A stretch of 64,000 bases of DNA from Rhizobium sp. 2MFCol3.1 (GCF_000377565.1 NZ_KB898375.1:1-64000); one strand, 5' to 3'; numbered from the stretch's first letter, positions 7,727 to 15,790 are shown. Made by a program: numbers and translations. Notes: generated by a model not told the origin, from the sequence alone.

Positions 7727-8368
7727 ATGTCCGAGGAAAACCCCGCCGCTCAGATCGTTATTCTGAACGGCGCACCGCGCAGCGGAAAATCATCGATCGC
7801 CAAGGCGATCCAGGACGAGTTCGACGGCCCGTGGATGAACATCGGCGTCGATGCCTATAACGCTATGACGCCCGATCGCTATCTGCCCGGCATCGGCCTG
7901 CGGCCCGGCGGCGAACGCCCCGATCTCGAAGACGCGGTGCCGTTCTTCTACGCCGCCCTCTACGAGACCATCGCCATCCATGTCGGCCTCGGCCTCAACG
8001 TCGTCGCCGATCTCGGGCACCACGATTTCTATTCGCAACCGCTCGGCATCCTGACCGACTGCGCCCGCAGGCTTGAAGGTTTTCCGGTTCTCTTTGTCGG
8101 CGTTCATTGTCCGCTCGACACCATCATGCGCCGCCGCGAGATCCGCATGCCGGGCCGCGAGGGGCTCTACGACCAGGCAAGCGCCGAAGACCCGATCCCC
8201 GATTCCGTGCAGCGCTGGCAGGACCACGTGCACCAGCCGGGGATCTACGATCTTGAGGTGGACACGTCGCTTCTGACGCCGCTGGAATGCGCCGAGATCA
8301 TCCGGCAGACGCTGGACCTTGGGATACCCCGGCCGTCGGCGTTCGAGCGGATCGCGGAAGCGCGGTAG
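7727..8368 (+). CDS. Chloramphenicol phosphotransferase-like P-loop kinase
   Basis: The 213-residue protein starts with a Walker A loop, IVILNGAPRSGKSSIAKAI, at residues 10-28, as in chloramphenicol 3-O-phosphotransferase (CPT). Later motifs agree: VVADLGHHD, an Asp-containing strand in the place of the CPT catalytic region, VLFVGVHCPLDTIMRRREIR and YDLEVDTSLLTPLECAEII. CPT-like proteins are small-molecule kinases and many have nothing to do with antibiotics, so the substrate is open. It is the first gene of the accessory block inside the cta region and is divergent from DUF983. Confidence 0.75.
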   Translation: MSEENPAAQIVILNGAPRSGKSSIAKAIQDEFDGPWMNIGVDAYNAMTPDRYLPGIGLRPGGERPDLEDAVPFFYAALYETIAIHVGLGLNVVADLGHHDFYSQPLGILTDCARRLEGFPVLFVGVHCPLDTIMRRREIRMPGREGLYDQASAEDPIPDSVQRWQDHVHQPGIYDLEVDTSLLTPLECAEIIRQTLDLGIPRPSAFERIAEAR

Positions 8369-8434
8369 GGCTGGGCGAGAAAAGCGGGACGAAGGTCGCT
8401 TTGGCGGCGAGCGGACTGGCTCCGATCGCCCCGC

Positions 8435-8803
8435 TTACTCGCCGGAGACATAGTTGTGCCATACGCCATTCGTGATCGATCCAACGAGCCGGTCGCCGTT
8501 TCGCACTTCCAGCGTAGCGCCGGGATTATCAAACTGGACACGACAATAGGCTGCCTTGGCAAGGTCCTCTTGAAATTTGAAAGGAAGGGCCATCCAGCGC
8601 TGCCAATCGACCTGCATGGTGGCTGGGTGGCTCCCATAATCGACATTTGTCACGGCACTCTGGCTCGACCAAATGGCCAGTTTCACATCCGCTTCACGGC
8701 ACACCACCGACGGCTCCGCTGACTTTGCCATGGTTTCGGCAAAGCCATTGCTTGCTAAAGCGAAGACCAGGAAGGTTACCAAAGGAAACCGCGCGGGCGA
8801 CAT
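8435..8803 (-). CDS. Hypothetical secreted protein
   Basis: I do not recognise this 122-residue protein. It has a signal peptide (MSPARFPLVTFLVFALASNGFAE, cleavage likely after GFA) and two cysteines (VVCREADV and AAYCRVQF) that could form a disulfide in the periplasm. The mature part contains LEVRNGDRLVGSI and ends VWHNYVSGE. It is convergent with the CPT-like gene. Its role is unknown. Confidence 0.6.
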   Translation of the reverse strand: MSPARFPLVTFLVFALASNGFAETMAKSAEPSVVCREADVKLAIWSSQSAVTNVDYGSHPATMQVDWQRWMALPFKFQEDLAKAAYCRVQFDNPGATLEVRNGDRLVGSITNGVWHNYVSGE

Positions 8804-8932
8804 CGATCACGACTCTCGCTTATCTTGAGGGCATGACACAAGCATGGCTCCCGATATGTGGCGCGATATTCATGTCCGCCGGGCCGAAAGCGGACCGCTT
8901 CGCGCCGCAAGACGGCGACCGCGAGAGGCCGA

Positions 8933-9364
8933 CTATTTCTTCTCGGGCCTCCCCGGCACAAAGGAAATCATCACCTTCTTCGCTCTGATGAAGCCGTCCA
9001 ATCCGTAACAGGGGAGCAATTCAATCTCCATGTCCGTCTCCTCTTCCGGCATGGCATACCAACCAGCGCGGCCTCTATCCGTCGCACGTTGAAGGTGGAG
9101 GCCACCGATGACGTTCTGGCGGCTAAAGCCATCCAATTCGAGGTCCATGATGTCGGTGATCGCGAAGGTCACGACCGCATGCTTTTTCAGCACGATGTAA
9201 CCGCGCGAATCGACCTCATCGGTCATGACCCAGCCATGTATCCTCAGTTCGCTGGTCCCGGTTCTATTCAGAGAAAGACTGATGATTTCGGCATCGTGAA
9301 AGGTCGGAACCTGCCCGAACCATCTCAGAAGCTCGTCGCCGCCGGCCACATCTGAATAAGTCAT
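8933..9364 (-). CDS. Imm50-like immunity-type protein
   Basis: The 143-residue soluble protein has the pattern LLRWFGQVPTFHDAEIISLSL followed by TSELRIHGWVM, HAVVTFAITDIMDLELDGF and RQNVIGGLHL. This resembles Imm50-type proteins, predicted to neutralise polymorphic toxins, although many rhizobial homologues occur without a toxin. No toxin gene is visible next to it. The family call is from memory of the WFG...FHDAE pattern and is moderate. A start ATG at 9364 is preceded by GGAGGCTCC. Confidence 0.6.
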   Translation of the reverse strand: MTYSDVAGGDELLRWFGQVPTFHDAEIISLSLNRTGTSELRIHGWVMTDEVDSRGYIVLKKHAVVTFAITDIMDLELDGFSRQNVIGGLHLQRATDRGRAGWYAMPEEETDMEIELLPCYGLDGFIRAKKVMISFVPGRPEKK

Positions 9365-9475
9365 GGAGCCTCCCGAACATCGCGTGGCTTCACACTATCA
9401 ATTCAGGGTGAGTTTGCAATCTCTGCCTGAATCTCGCCGGGTGACTGCAACGAGCCGCGAGCTCTCACGACAAAA

Positions 9476-9505
9476 ATATGGAGCCACCTCTCGATGGCTC
9501 CATAT
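9476..9505 (-). terminator. Rho-independent terminator of the MFS gene
   Basis: ATATGGAGCCA (9476-9486) pairs with TGGCTCCATAT (9495-9505) around an 8-base loop. On the minus strand the stem is followed by a run of five T. It lies about 50 bases beyond the MFS stop. The stem core and loop are nearly the same as those of the terminator after ctaE at 13016-13043. Confidence 0.75.
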
Positions 9506-9552
9506 CCGTGTTCGCCGCGAACCTTCCGACCCGCCTTAATCAATCGCCTTCA

Positions 9553-10755
9553 TCACCCCGCGGCAACCATCCTGCGGCGGCTGGCGACGCCGATCAGGGT
9601 GGCGCCGAGAAGGGCTGCGATGCCGGCGAAGGCGAAGACGCCTGAGGCCCCCTGGACATCGACGATCAAGCCGCCAAGCACGGCGCCGCTCGAGATCGCG
9701 ACCTGAAAGGTCGTCAGCATCAGCGCCCCGGCGCTCTCGGCCTCGTCTGCGGCAGCCTCGGTGATGAAGCTCTGAACGCTGACCGGCAATGCGCCGAAGG
9801 CAAAGCCCCACAGGGCTGTGGCGACCGCAGCCAGCGCCGGTGCTTCGCCTGCGAAGGCAAGCAGGAAGGCGGTGACGGCAATGCCTGAGGCGGCAAGCGT
9901 CATGGCAAGCGTGGTGTTGCGCTCGGCGATCAGGCCGCCGGCGATATTGCCGATAAAGCCGCCGACGCCGAAGGCGAGAAGAATGCCGGAAATCGCCTCG
10001 ACGCCGAAATGCGGCACCGTTTCAAGAAACGGGCGGATGAAGGTGAAGCCCGCGAAATGGCCGGAGACGACGAAGAGGATGGTGACGAGGCCGAGCCGGA
10101 TGGCCGGACGGCGCAAGACCTGGGCCATCGTGCCGAGACCGCCCGAACCTGTCGGCGGCATGGCCGGAAGCGTGAACGCCTGGACGAGGAATGCGACGAC
10201 GCCAAGCCCCGAGGCGATCCAGAAGGCCGCGCGCCAGCCGAAGGCCTCGCCGACCCAGGCGCCGACAGGCGCGGCACAGACGGTTGCCGCCGACACGCCG
10301 GTCATGACGATTGCCATGGCGCGCGGCATCAGCCGCTCCGGCACGAGGCGCATGGCAAGCGCCAGCGACATCGCCCAGAAACCGCCAAGCCCGACGCCGA
10401 GCAGCGCGCGTGAGAGGAGCAGCGTCACCAGCCCGTTTGCCGTGGCGGCGATGAGGCTCGATATGATGAGCAGGCTTGTGAGCGCGAGCAGCGTGTAGCG
10501 GCGGTCGAAGCGGGCCGTGCCGAGCACGATGCCCGGCCCGGCCAGCGCGCCGACCACTGCTGTCGCCGTCACCGATTGACCGGCGGCGCCGAGGCTGACG
10601 CCAAGGTCATGCGACATCGGCGTCAGAAGGCTCGCGGGTAGAAATTCCGCCGTCACGAGCCCAAATACACCAAGCGACAGCGAAACAACGCCTGCCCATG
10701 CGGCAGGTGTCTCGCCCTTCGCGGCTGGATGGTTGATCTCTGAGTGAATGTTCAT
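9553..10755 (-). CDS. MFS transporter (arabinose efflux/YdhP-like)
   Basis: The protein of about 400 residues has twelve hydrophobic segments and the family features of DHA1 drug-efflux permeases: FGLVTAEFLPASLLTPMSHDLG in helix 1, ARFDRRYTLL in the 2-3 loop, and GLGGFWAMSLALAMRLVP with a conserved Arg in the helix 4-5 area. I chose the ATG at 10755 because GGAG lies six bases before it; ATGs at 10761 and 10770 are alternatives. The frame extends much further but there runs antisense to the AraC gene. It is divergent from that regulator, which likely controls it. Confidence 0.88.
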   Translation of the reverse strand: MNIHSEINHPAAKGETPAAWAGVVSLSLGVFGLVTAEFLPASLLTPMSHDLGVSLGAAGQSVTATAVVGALAGPGIVLGTARFDRRYTLLALTSLLIISSLIAATANGLVTLLLSRALLGVGLGGFWAMSLALAMRLVPERLMPRAMAIVMTGVSAATVCAAPVGAWVGEAFGWRAAFWIASGLGVVAFLVQAFTLPAMPPTGSGGLGTMAQVLRRPAIRLGLVTILFVVSGHFAGFTFIRPFLETVPHFGVEAISGILLAFGVGGFIGNIAGGLIAERNTTLAMTLAASGIAVTAFLLAFAGEAPALAAVATALWGFAFGALPVSVQSFITEAAADEAESAGALMLTTFQVAISSGAVLGGLIVDVQGASGVFAFAGIAALLGATLIGVASRRRMVAAG

Positions 10756-10803
10756 ATGCATCTCCGTCATTTCTGCGGCGACGCTACGCTCAAGCATCTG
10801 GCG

Positions 10804-10818
10804 TTTCCATGCTGGAAA
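10804..10818. promoter_or_regulatory. Inverted repeat between MFS and AraC genes
   Basis: TTTCCATGCTGGAAA is a six-base inverted repeat with a three-base centre, midway between the two divergent starts. It is a candidate operator for the AraC-type regulator, although AraC proteins more often bind direct repeats. Confidence 0.35.
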
Positions 10819-10859
10819 AGCTATAAAGCATAACAATTCGTCCAAACCTGCCGGAGACC

Positions 10860-11804
10860 ATGATGACCGATCCACTGACCGAGATGCTGCGCGGGCTGCG
10901 GCTCGATGGCGTCGAATATGGTCGCTGCCAGCCGTCAGCACCCTGGGCCACGGCCTATCCCGCCCAGGCGGAAGCGCGATTTCACTTCCTCGCGGCGGGC
11001 AGCGCCTATCTGCAGGCGCCTGATGGCGCGTGGACCGAGATGCGCCCCGGCGACGCCGTTCTCCTGCCGCGCGGCGATGCGCATGTGATCGCGAGCGAAC
11101 CGGGCATTTCGCCGACCCCGGTCGACTGCCTCCCCCGCAAGCCGCTCTGCGATGGCATCGTGGACCTGCAATGTCCATGCACCGACAGCAATAACCTCAT
11201 CTTTTTCGCGGTCATGCGCTTCAATGTCGACAAGCGCCATCCGCTTCTCAACCTGATGCCCGATGTCATGCGCACCAGCGATCTCGCCAAGAGCGAACCG
11301 ACGATCCCGCCGCTTCTCGACGCCATGATGCGCGAGGTCGAGATGAACCGGGTGGGCGCCGGCGGTATCCTGTCGCGCCTTGCCGACGTGCTGACGGCTA
11401 CGATCATCCGCACATGGGTGGAGCATGGCTGCGGCGACGCAAGCGGCTGGCTTGCCGCCGTGCGCAACCCGGAAGTCGGGCGGGTGCTGGCCGCCATTCA
11501 CCTTGATCCCGCGCACGACTGGAGCGTGAACGAACTGGCGCGCCACATGGGCGCCTCGCGCTCTGGCTTCGCCCAGCGCTTCGTCAGCGTCGTCGGCGAA
11601 ACCCCGGCGCGCTACGTGGCGCGGATGCGCATGCACCAGGCCCATGAGTGGCTGCGCGAGGGGCAGCGGGTGGCGACCGTCGCCGAACGGCTTGGGTATG
11701 ATTCGGAGGCGTCCTTCAGCCGCGCGTTCAAGCGCGTGATCGGTGCTTCGCCGAGCCATTTTCGCGAGAAGCGGAATGGTGCCGTTGCGCCGGTTGCCGG
11801 TTGA
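10860..11804 (+). CDS. AraC-family regulator with cupin N-terminus
   Basis: The 314-residue protein has an N-terminal cupin-like sensing domain (about 1-180, with MRPGDAVLLPRGDAHVI) and a C-terminal pair of helix-turn-helix motifs (about 210-305: WSVNELARHMGASRSGFAQR and VATVAERLGYDSEASFSRAF). This is the cupin_6 type of AraC regulator often found divergent from MFS efflux genes, as here. GGAG lies five bases before the ATG. A small gene follows nine bases after its stop and is probably co-transcribed. Confidence 0.9.
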   Translation: MMTDPLTEMLRGLRLDGVEYGRCQPSAPWATAYPAQAEARFHFLAAGSAYLQAPDGAWTEMRPGDAVLLPRGDAHVIASEPGISPTPVDCLPRKPLCDGIVDLQCPCTDSNNLIFFAVMRFNVDKRHPLLNLMPDVMRTSDLAKSEPTIPPLLDAMMREVEMNRVGAGGILSRLADVLTATIIRTWVEHGCGDASGWLAAVRNPEVGRVLAAIHLDPAHDWSVNELARHMGASRSGFAQRFVSVVGETPARYVARMRMHQAHEWLREGQRVATVAERLGYDSEASFSRAFKRVIGASPSHFREKRNGAVAPVAG

Positions 11805-11813
11805 GGTACTCCG

Positions 11814-12035
11814 ATGAGCCGATTTGACGATACCGAAAACGCCTTGATCGGACGGCTGCGCGCGCTCAAGGCCAAGCCTGACGTGACGATCAACCTGCTG
11901 GATGTTATCGACCGGCTGGGCGTTGATGGGTTCACGCCAGGGGAGATCAAGGCTGTGTTGCGGGCGCTCGAGCAGGACGGAGCCATTGCCTTCGCGACCG
12001 CGAACCGGATTTTGATTCTCAAGGAATTGGCGTGA
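11814..12035 (+). CDS. Small conserved-looking hypothetical protein
   Basis: The 73-residue protein starts MSRFDDTENALIGRLRAL and looks like a compact helical fold with a winged-helix flavour (VIDRLGVDGFTPGEIKAVL then ALEQDGAIAFATANRILIL). It has no membrane segment or signal. It follows the AraC gene closely. I do not recognise a family; a small DNA-binding or adaptor role would be only a guess. Confidence 0.6.
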   Translation: MSRFDDTENALIGRLRALKAKPDVTINLLDVIDRLGVDGFTPGEIKAVLRALEQDGAIAFATANRILILKELA

Positions 12036-12109
12036 TTGGACGCTTATTGGGCGGTGGGGTTGCGGCCGGTCACTTGTGAAAGTGGAAGACAGCTTTGGGC
12101 CAGAAGCGA

Positions 12110-12289
12110 TCATCCTAGAAAATAGAGCAATCTCCAATTGAGAATGCTCACAACCAACCCAGCCAGAGCGCCCAGCGGTGTGAATACCAACACCCCAATA
12201 GGGCCTGCGAGTTCATAGCCAAGCCAACCACCGAGGATCAGCCCGATTGTGCTTAGAATGATCGTAATTGCTTTGTGCAATTTTCCCAT
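12110..12289 (-). CDS. Small membrane protein, 59 residues
   Basis: The frame starts MGKLHKAITIILSTIGLILG and ends LLYFLG. Two hydrophobic helices rich in glycine (LSTIGLILGGWLGYELAG and GVLVFTPLGALAGLVVSIL) are joined by a short loop. The composition, ATG start and uninterrupted frame support a real gene. No family is recognised. It lies convergent with the small gene at 11814 and divergent from the broken membrane gene at 12392. Confidence 0.5.
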   Translation of the reverse strand: MGKLHKAITIILSTIGLILGGWLGYELAGPIGVLVFTPLGALAGLVVSILNWRLLYFLG

Positions 12290-12391
12290 GGCACAAATCT
12301 AATTGTCGCAGATGTCAGGATCAATGAGCGCTTCGGGCCAGATGTGGATATTGCTAGCTATCGGCGAGAACCTTATTGTGGCGACACGTGA

Positions 12392-12842
12392 ATGTTGAAA
12401 ACGGTTGCTCGATTGAAACCACCTGCCTGGCAGATCATTCTTTTTGCGGCTGCAGTTGGGCCACTACTCGGCATGCTTCTGCTGGTTGTTCCATTCTGGT
12501 TGAGGAGCTGGGAAGCAGCCGGGGTTCTGCTGGCGATGGGATATGTGTTTGGTCTCGTGCCGTCGGTCGTGGGCGGCGTGTTGTTCTCCATACTGCGCCA
12601 TCGCTTTGGATCTGGATTTCGCTGCGCCGGTTTTTGCGGTGGATGCGCGACTGCTCTCTGCGCAGCATGCGCATTGGCGTATTCCGGGGCCGGGCACGTT
12701 TAGAGGGCCGGAAATACTTTCATCCCCGATGCTATATATCAGCGGCATTTGTGGGGTCCTTCCGGCCCTCGGCACCCGGCTCTTGGCCCAATATCTTGCG
12801 CCAGATGCGTTTGCGACGCCTTCGCGGACGCCCCGTGGTTAA
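12392..12842 (+). pseudogene. Membrane protein gene broken by a +1 frameshift
   Basis: The first frame (12392-12703) gives a start MLKTVARLKPPAWQIILFAA and two to three membrane segments, then degenerates into Cys-rich text and stops. The frame one base ahead then supplies a plausible ending around 12690-12842: FRGPEILSSPMLYISGICG and VLPALGTRLLAQYL, another membrane segment. Joining them near 12650-12690 would give about 150 residues with four helices. This is either a pseudogene or a sequencing error. The family is not recognised. Confidence 0.5.
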
Positions 12843-12855
12843 CCTCAGCATCCGG

Positions 12856-12964
12856 AGCCCCCTCATCCGCCCTTTGGGCACCTTCTCCCCGCTGGGGAGA
12901 AGGGATAAGCGGCGCCTCTGCGGTCTCTTCCCCTCTCCCCTCGGGGAGAGGGTAGGGTGAGGGG
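12856..12964. repeat. RIME-like intergenic palindromic repeat, intact copy
   Basis: CCCCTCATCCGCCC and CTTCTCCCCGCTGGGGAGAAG form one half; CCCTCTCCCCTCGGGGAGAGGG and TAGGGTGAGGGGGCCC form the other. This copy shows what the IS-interrupted sequence at 242-271 looked like before insertion. It lies at the inner boundary of the accessory block, just beyond the ctaE terminator. Confidence 0.75.
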
Positions 12965-13015
12965 GCCCGCTGGTGAGACGAAGCTAAGGGTCGAAAACCT
13001 CTGAAACAAAAAAAA

Positions 13016-13043
13016 TGCGGAGCCACCTCACGATGGCTCCGCA
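13016..13043 (-). terminator. Rho-independent terminator after ctaE
   Basis: TGCGGAGCCA (13016-13025) pairs with TGGCTCCGCA (13034-13043) around an 8-base loop. On the minus strand it is followed by eight T. It ends the cta transcript about 45 bases after ctaE, so the DUF983 and SURF1 genes 5.4 kb away need their own promoter. Confidence 0.85.
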
Positions 13044-13086
13044 CTTGCATTTCAAGCAGTCTCTGCGACCTGTCTTTCCGCAGCCG

Positions 13087-13965
13087 TCACCCCGCCGCGA
13101 GCGGTGCGCCCCAGCCACCCCAGACGTAGATCGAGAAGAACAGGAAGAGCCAGACCACGTCGACGAAGTGCCAGTACCAGGCGGCGGCTTCGAAGCCGAA
13201 GTGTTGCTTCGGGGTAAAATCGCCGCGCATGGCGCGGATCAGGCAGACGATCAGGAAGATCGTGCCGACGAGCACGTGGAAGCCGTGGAAGCCGGTCGCC
13301 ATGAAGAAGGTGGCGCCGTAGATCGAGTTCTTGAAGGCAAACGGCGCGTGGGCGTATTCGTAGGCCTGGACGCTGGAGAACAGGACGCCGAGCAGCACCG
13401 TCAGCGTCAGACCCTGGATGAGGCCCTTGCGGTCGTTGTGCAGCAGCGCATGGTGCGCCCAGGTGACCGTGGTGCCCGAGAGCAGCAGGATGACGGTGTT
13501 GTAGATCGGCAGGTGCCAGGGGTCGAGCACCTCGATGCCCTTCGGCGGCCACTGACCACCGGTGAAGGCCAGACGCGAGGCCTGGATGGCTTCGTGCGGA
13601 TAGAGGCTGGCGTCGAAATAGGCCCAGAACCAGGCCACGAAGAACATCACCTCCGAGGCGATGAACATGATCATGCCGTAACGCAGGTGCAGCGAGACGA
13701 CGCGGGTGTGGGCGCCGTCATGGGCTTCCTTGACGGTGTCGGCCCACCAGCCGAACATCACGTAGAGCACGACGGCAAGGCCGATGAAGAACAGCCAGGG
13801 ATGCGCCCATTCGATGCCGAAGATGTGCAGCGAGCCGCCATTGATGTAGCGCATGAAGCCGACGCCGCCAAAGGCCATGATGAAGGCGCCGATCGAGGCC
13901 AGAAGCGGCCACGGGCTCGGATCTATGATGTGATAATCGTGATGTTTCTGATGCGCTTCGGCCAT
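13087..13965 (-). CDS. ctaE: Cytochrome c oxidase subunit III (aa3 type)
   Basis: The 292-residue protein has seven membrane helices and begins MAEAHQKHHDYHIIDPSPWP. Typical subunit III motifs are present: SEVMFFVAWFWAYFDASLYP, HALLHNDRKGL, and the C-terminal HFGFEAAAWYWHFVDVVWLF with the conserved WHFVD. Subunit III stabilises the catalytic core and proton uptake. GGGGGAG precedes the ATG. It is the last gene of the ctaCDB-coxF-ctaG-ctaE run and is followed by a terminator. Confidence 0.97.
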   Translation of the reverse strand: MAEAHQKHHDYHIIDPSPWPLLASIGAFIMAFGGVGFMRYINGGSLHIFGIEWAHPWLFFIGLAVVLYVMFGWWADTVKEAHDGAHTRVVSLHLRYGMIMFIASEVMFFVAWFWAYFDASLYPHEAIQASRLAFTGGQWPPKGIEVLDPWHLPIYNTVILLLSGTTVTWAHHALLHNDRKGLIQGLTLTVLLGVLFSSVQAYEYAHAPFAFKNSIYGATFFMATGFHGFHVLVGTIFLIVCLIRAMRGDFTPKQHFGFEAAAWYWHFVDVVWLFLFFSIYVWGGWGAPLAAG

Positions 13966-14022
13966 TTGGACTCCCCCGGACCTATCCTCTCCGCTCCGGC
14001 TTAGCCGGAAACGAACCCAGTA

Positions 14023-14628
14023 TCAAAGTTTCTTTTCAAGCGTTTGCGTTCCATCCTCGCGCGAAGCCACCGGCTTCGGTCCTTCCTTCGGATAGAACGT
14101 GTAAGACAAGGTGACCGTGTGAATATCCTTGGATTCCACGGCCTTGACGATATCGGCGTCGATGTAGAACACGACAGGCATCTCCAGCTTCTCGCCCGGC
14201 TTGAGCTCGGTCTCGTTGAAGCAGAAGCACTGCACCTTGTTGAAATAGACACCCGCCTCGCCCGGCGTGACGTTGAACACGGCCTGGCCGCGCGAGGGTT
14301 TGTCGGACTTGTTGACGGCGGTGAAATTCACCTGGATCGTTTCGCCGATGCGCGGATTAACCTCGCGCTCGACGGGCTTGAACTCCCATTCCAGCCCGGG
14401 CGCGACGTTGGCATCGAAGGTGACCCGCATCTTGCGGTCGAGGATGACCGAGGAGGCCTGCTCGACGCGCTGCGTTGTGCCGTTATAGCCGGTCAACTGA
14501 CAGAACATGCGATAGAGCGGCACGGCGGCATAGCTTGCCGCGCCCATGCCGAAGACGAAGGCAAGGCACATGAAAACGACGGCGCCATTGTTGCGCGGCT
14601 TTCTCGGCGTGCTTTGCGCTTCGCTCAT
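14023..14628 (-). CDS. ctaG: Cytochrome c oxidase assembly protein CtaG/Cox11
   Basis: The 201-residue protein delivers copper to the CuB site of subunit I. It has one N-terminal membrane anchor (GAVVFMCLAFVFGMGAASYA) and a periplasmic immunoglobulin-like domain with the copper-binding KVQCFCFNETEL motif, in which both cysteines of CFCF are intact. VPLYRMFCQLTGYNGTTQR is the usual post-helix signature with its conserved Cys. It follows the CoxF-like gene after nine bases. Confidence 0.96.
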   Translation of the reverse strand: MSEAQSTPRKPRNNGAVVFMCLAFVFGMGAASYAAVPLYRMFCQLTGYNGTTQRVEQASSVILDRKMRVTFDANVAPGLEWEFKPVEREVNPRIGETIQVNFTAVNKSDKPSRGQAVFNVTPGEAGVYFNKVQCFCFNETELKPGEKLEMPVVFYIDADIVKAVESKDIHTVTLSYTFYPKEGPKPVASREDGTQTLEKKL

Positions 14629-14637
14629 CTCATGCCC

Positions 14638-14766
14638 TCAAGTGAATTTCACGATGGTTATGGCGTAGAAAATGACGACCAGAGCGGCCAGCACGAGGCC
14701 GAGCGCAACGTTGCGGTTGCGGCGGGACTTGCGCTGGGCCTCGGTGAGCTTGACGGTCTCGATCAA
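14638..14766 (-). CDS. CoxF-like small membrane protein, 42 residues
   Basis: Translated from the TTG at 14766 the product is MIETVKLTEAQRKSRRNRNV followed by a single membrane helix (ALGLVLAALVVIFYAITIV) and KFT. A basic N-terminus then one helix, placed between ctaB and ctaG, matches the short CoxF-type proteins of alphaproteobacterial oxidase operons. The start overlaps the ctaB stop by two bases, which implies translational coupling. The exact function in oxidase assembly is not known. Confidence 0.75.
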   Translation of the reverse strand: MIETVKLTEAQRKSRRNRNVALGLVLAALVVIFYAITIVKFT

Positions 14767-15719
14767 AGGCCGGCTCCCAAATGCGTCATTAGGAACGACG
14801 CCAGGCGGTCGAACATCAGCGCCGAGAAGATGGCGAAGAGATAGAAAATCGAATAGGCGAAAAGCTTCTTGGCCGGCACCATCTTCTCATCGCCATCGGG
14901 CATGCGCCAGCAGATGACGGACCAGTAGACGAAGACGGCGCTGAGCAGGCCGGCGACGACGCCATAGCCGGTGCTGGCAAAGCCGAGGAAGGTCGGCGCC
15001 ACGGCACTGAAAGCGGTCAGGACGGCATAGACGACGATCTGGTTCTTGGTGGTGCGCTCGCCCGAGACATTCGGCAGCATCGGCACGCCGACGGACTGGT
15101 AGTCGCGCATCTTGAACAGCGCCAGCGCCCAGAAATGAGCCGGCGTCCAGAGGAAGATGATGAGGAAGAGAACCGTGCTTTCGATGGTGACGCTATCGGT
15201 CACGCAGGCCCAGCCGATCATCGGGGGGAAAGCGCCGGCCGCACCGCCGATGACGATGTTCTGCGGCGTCGAGCGCTTCAGCCACATCGTGTAAACAACG
15301 GCGTAGAAGAAGATGGTGAATGCGAGGATCGAGGCTGCAAGCCAATTGACGGCGAGCCCGAGGATCGAGACGGAAAAGCAGGAGAGCACGAGGCCGAAGG
15401 CAAGCGCTTCGTTGGGCGCGATGCGGCCATCGGGGATCGGACGCTTGGCGGTACGGGTCATCACCGCATCGATATCGGCGTCATACCACATGTTGAGCGC
15501 ACCGGAGGCGCCAGCGCCAACGGCGATGCAGAGCACCGCGATGATGCCGATGATCGGGTTGATGTGGCCGGGCGCCACGATCAGGCCGGCGAATGCGGTG
15601 AAGACCACAAGCGACATGACGCGGGGCTTGAGAAGCTCGAAGTAATCGCGTGCGCTGGCTTCCGACATGCGAAATTCGCTGTCGTCTCCTAGGCTGCTGC
15701 GATCGTCGATGACTGTCAT
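14763..15719 (-). CDS. ctaB: Protoheme IX farnesyltransferase (heme O synthase)
   Basis: The 318-residue UbiA-family membrane enzyme adds a farnesyl group to heme b to give heme o, the precursor of heme a. It shows FELLKPRVMSLVVFTAFAGL at the first helix and the Mg-binding NMWYDADIDAVMTRTAKRPI motif (N-x3-D-x3-D) in the 2-3 loop. About nine helices are visible. It starts with AGGA upstream and sits between ctaD and the CoxF-like gene. Confidence 0.97.
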   Translation of the reverse strand: MTVIDDRSSLGDDSEFRMSEASARDYFELLKPRVMSLVVFTAFAGLIVAPGHINPIIGIIAVLCIAVGAGASGALNMWYDADIDAVMTRTAKRPIPDGRIAPNEALAFGLVLSCFSVSILGLAVNWLAASILAFTIFFYAVVYTMWLKRSTPQNIVIGGAAGAFPPMIGWACVTDSVTIESTVLFLIIFLWTPAHFWALALFKMRDYQSVGVPMLPNVSGERTTKNQIVVYAVLTAFSAVAPTFLGFASTGYGVVAGLLSAVFVYWSVICWRMPDGDEKMVPAKKLFAYSIFYLFAIFSALMFDRLASFLMTHLGAGL

Positions 15720-15790
15720 TGGTATTGTCCTGAAAACTGAACGGTGACCGCCGCGCTCCTCCGGCGGCGGTCACGATGTCTCGCATCCAT

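Noticed and set aside
10771..11178. N-terminal extension of the MFS gene to 541 codons
   Set aside because: The extra part lies antisense to the start of the AraC gene and reads as Arg-rich text. The MFS fold and a proper binding site begin at 10755.
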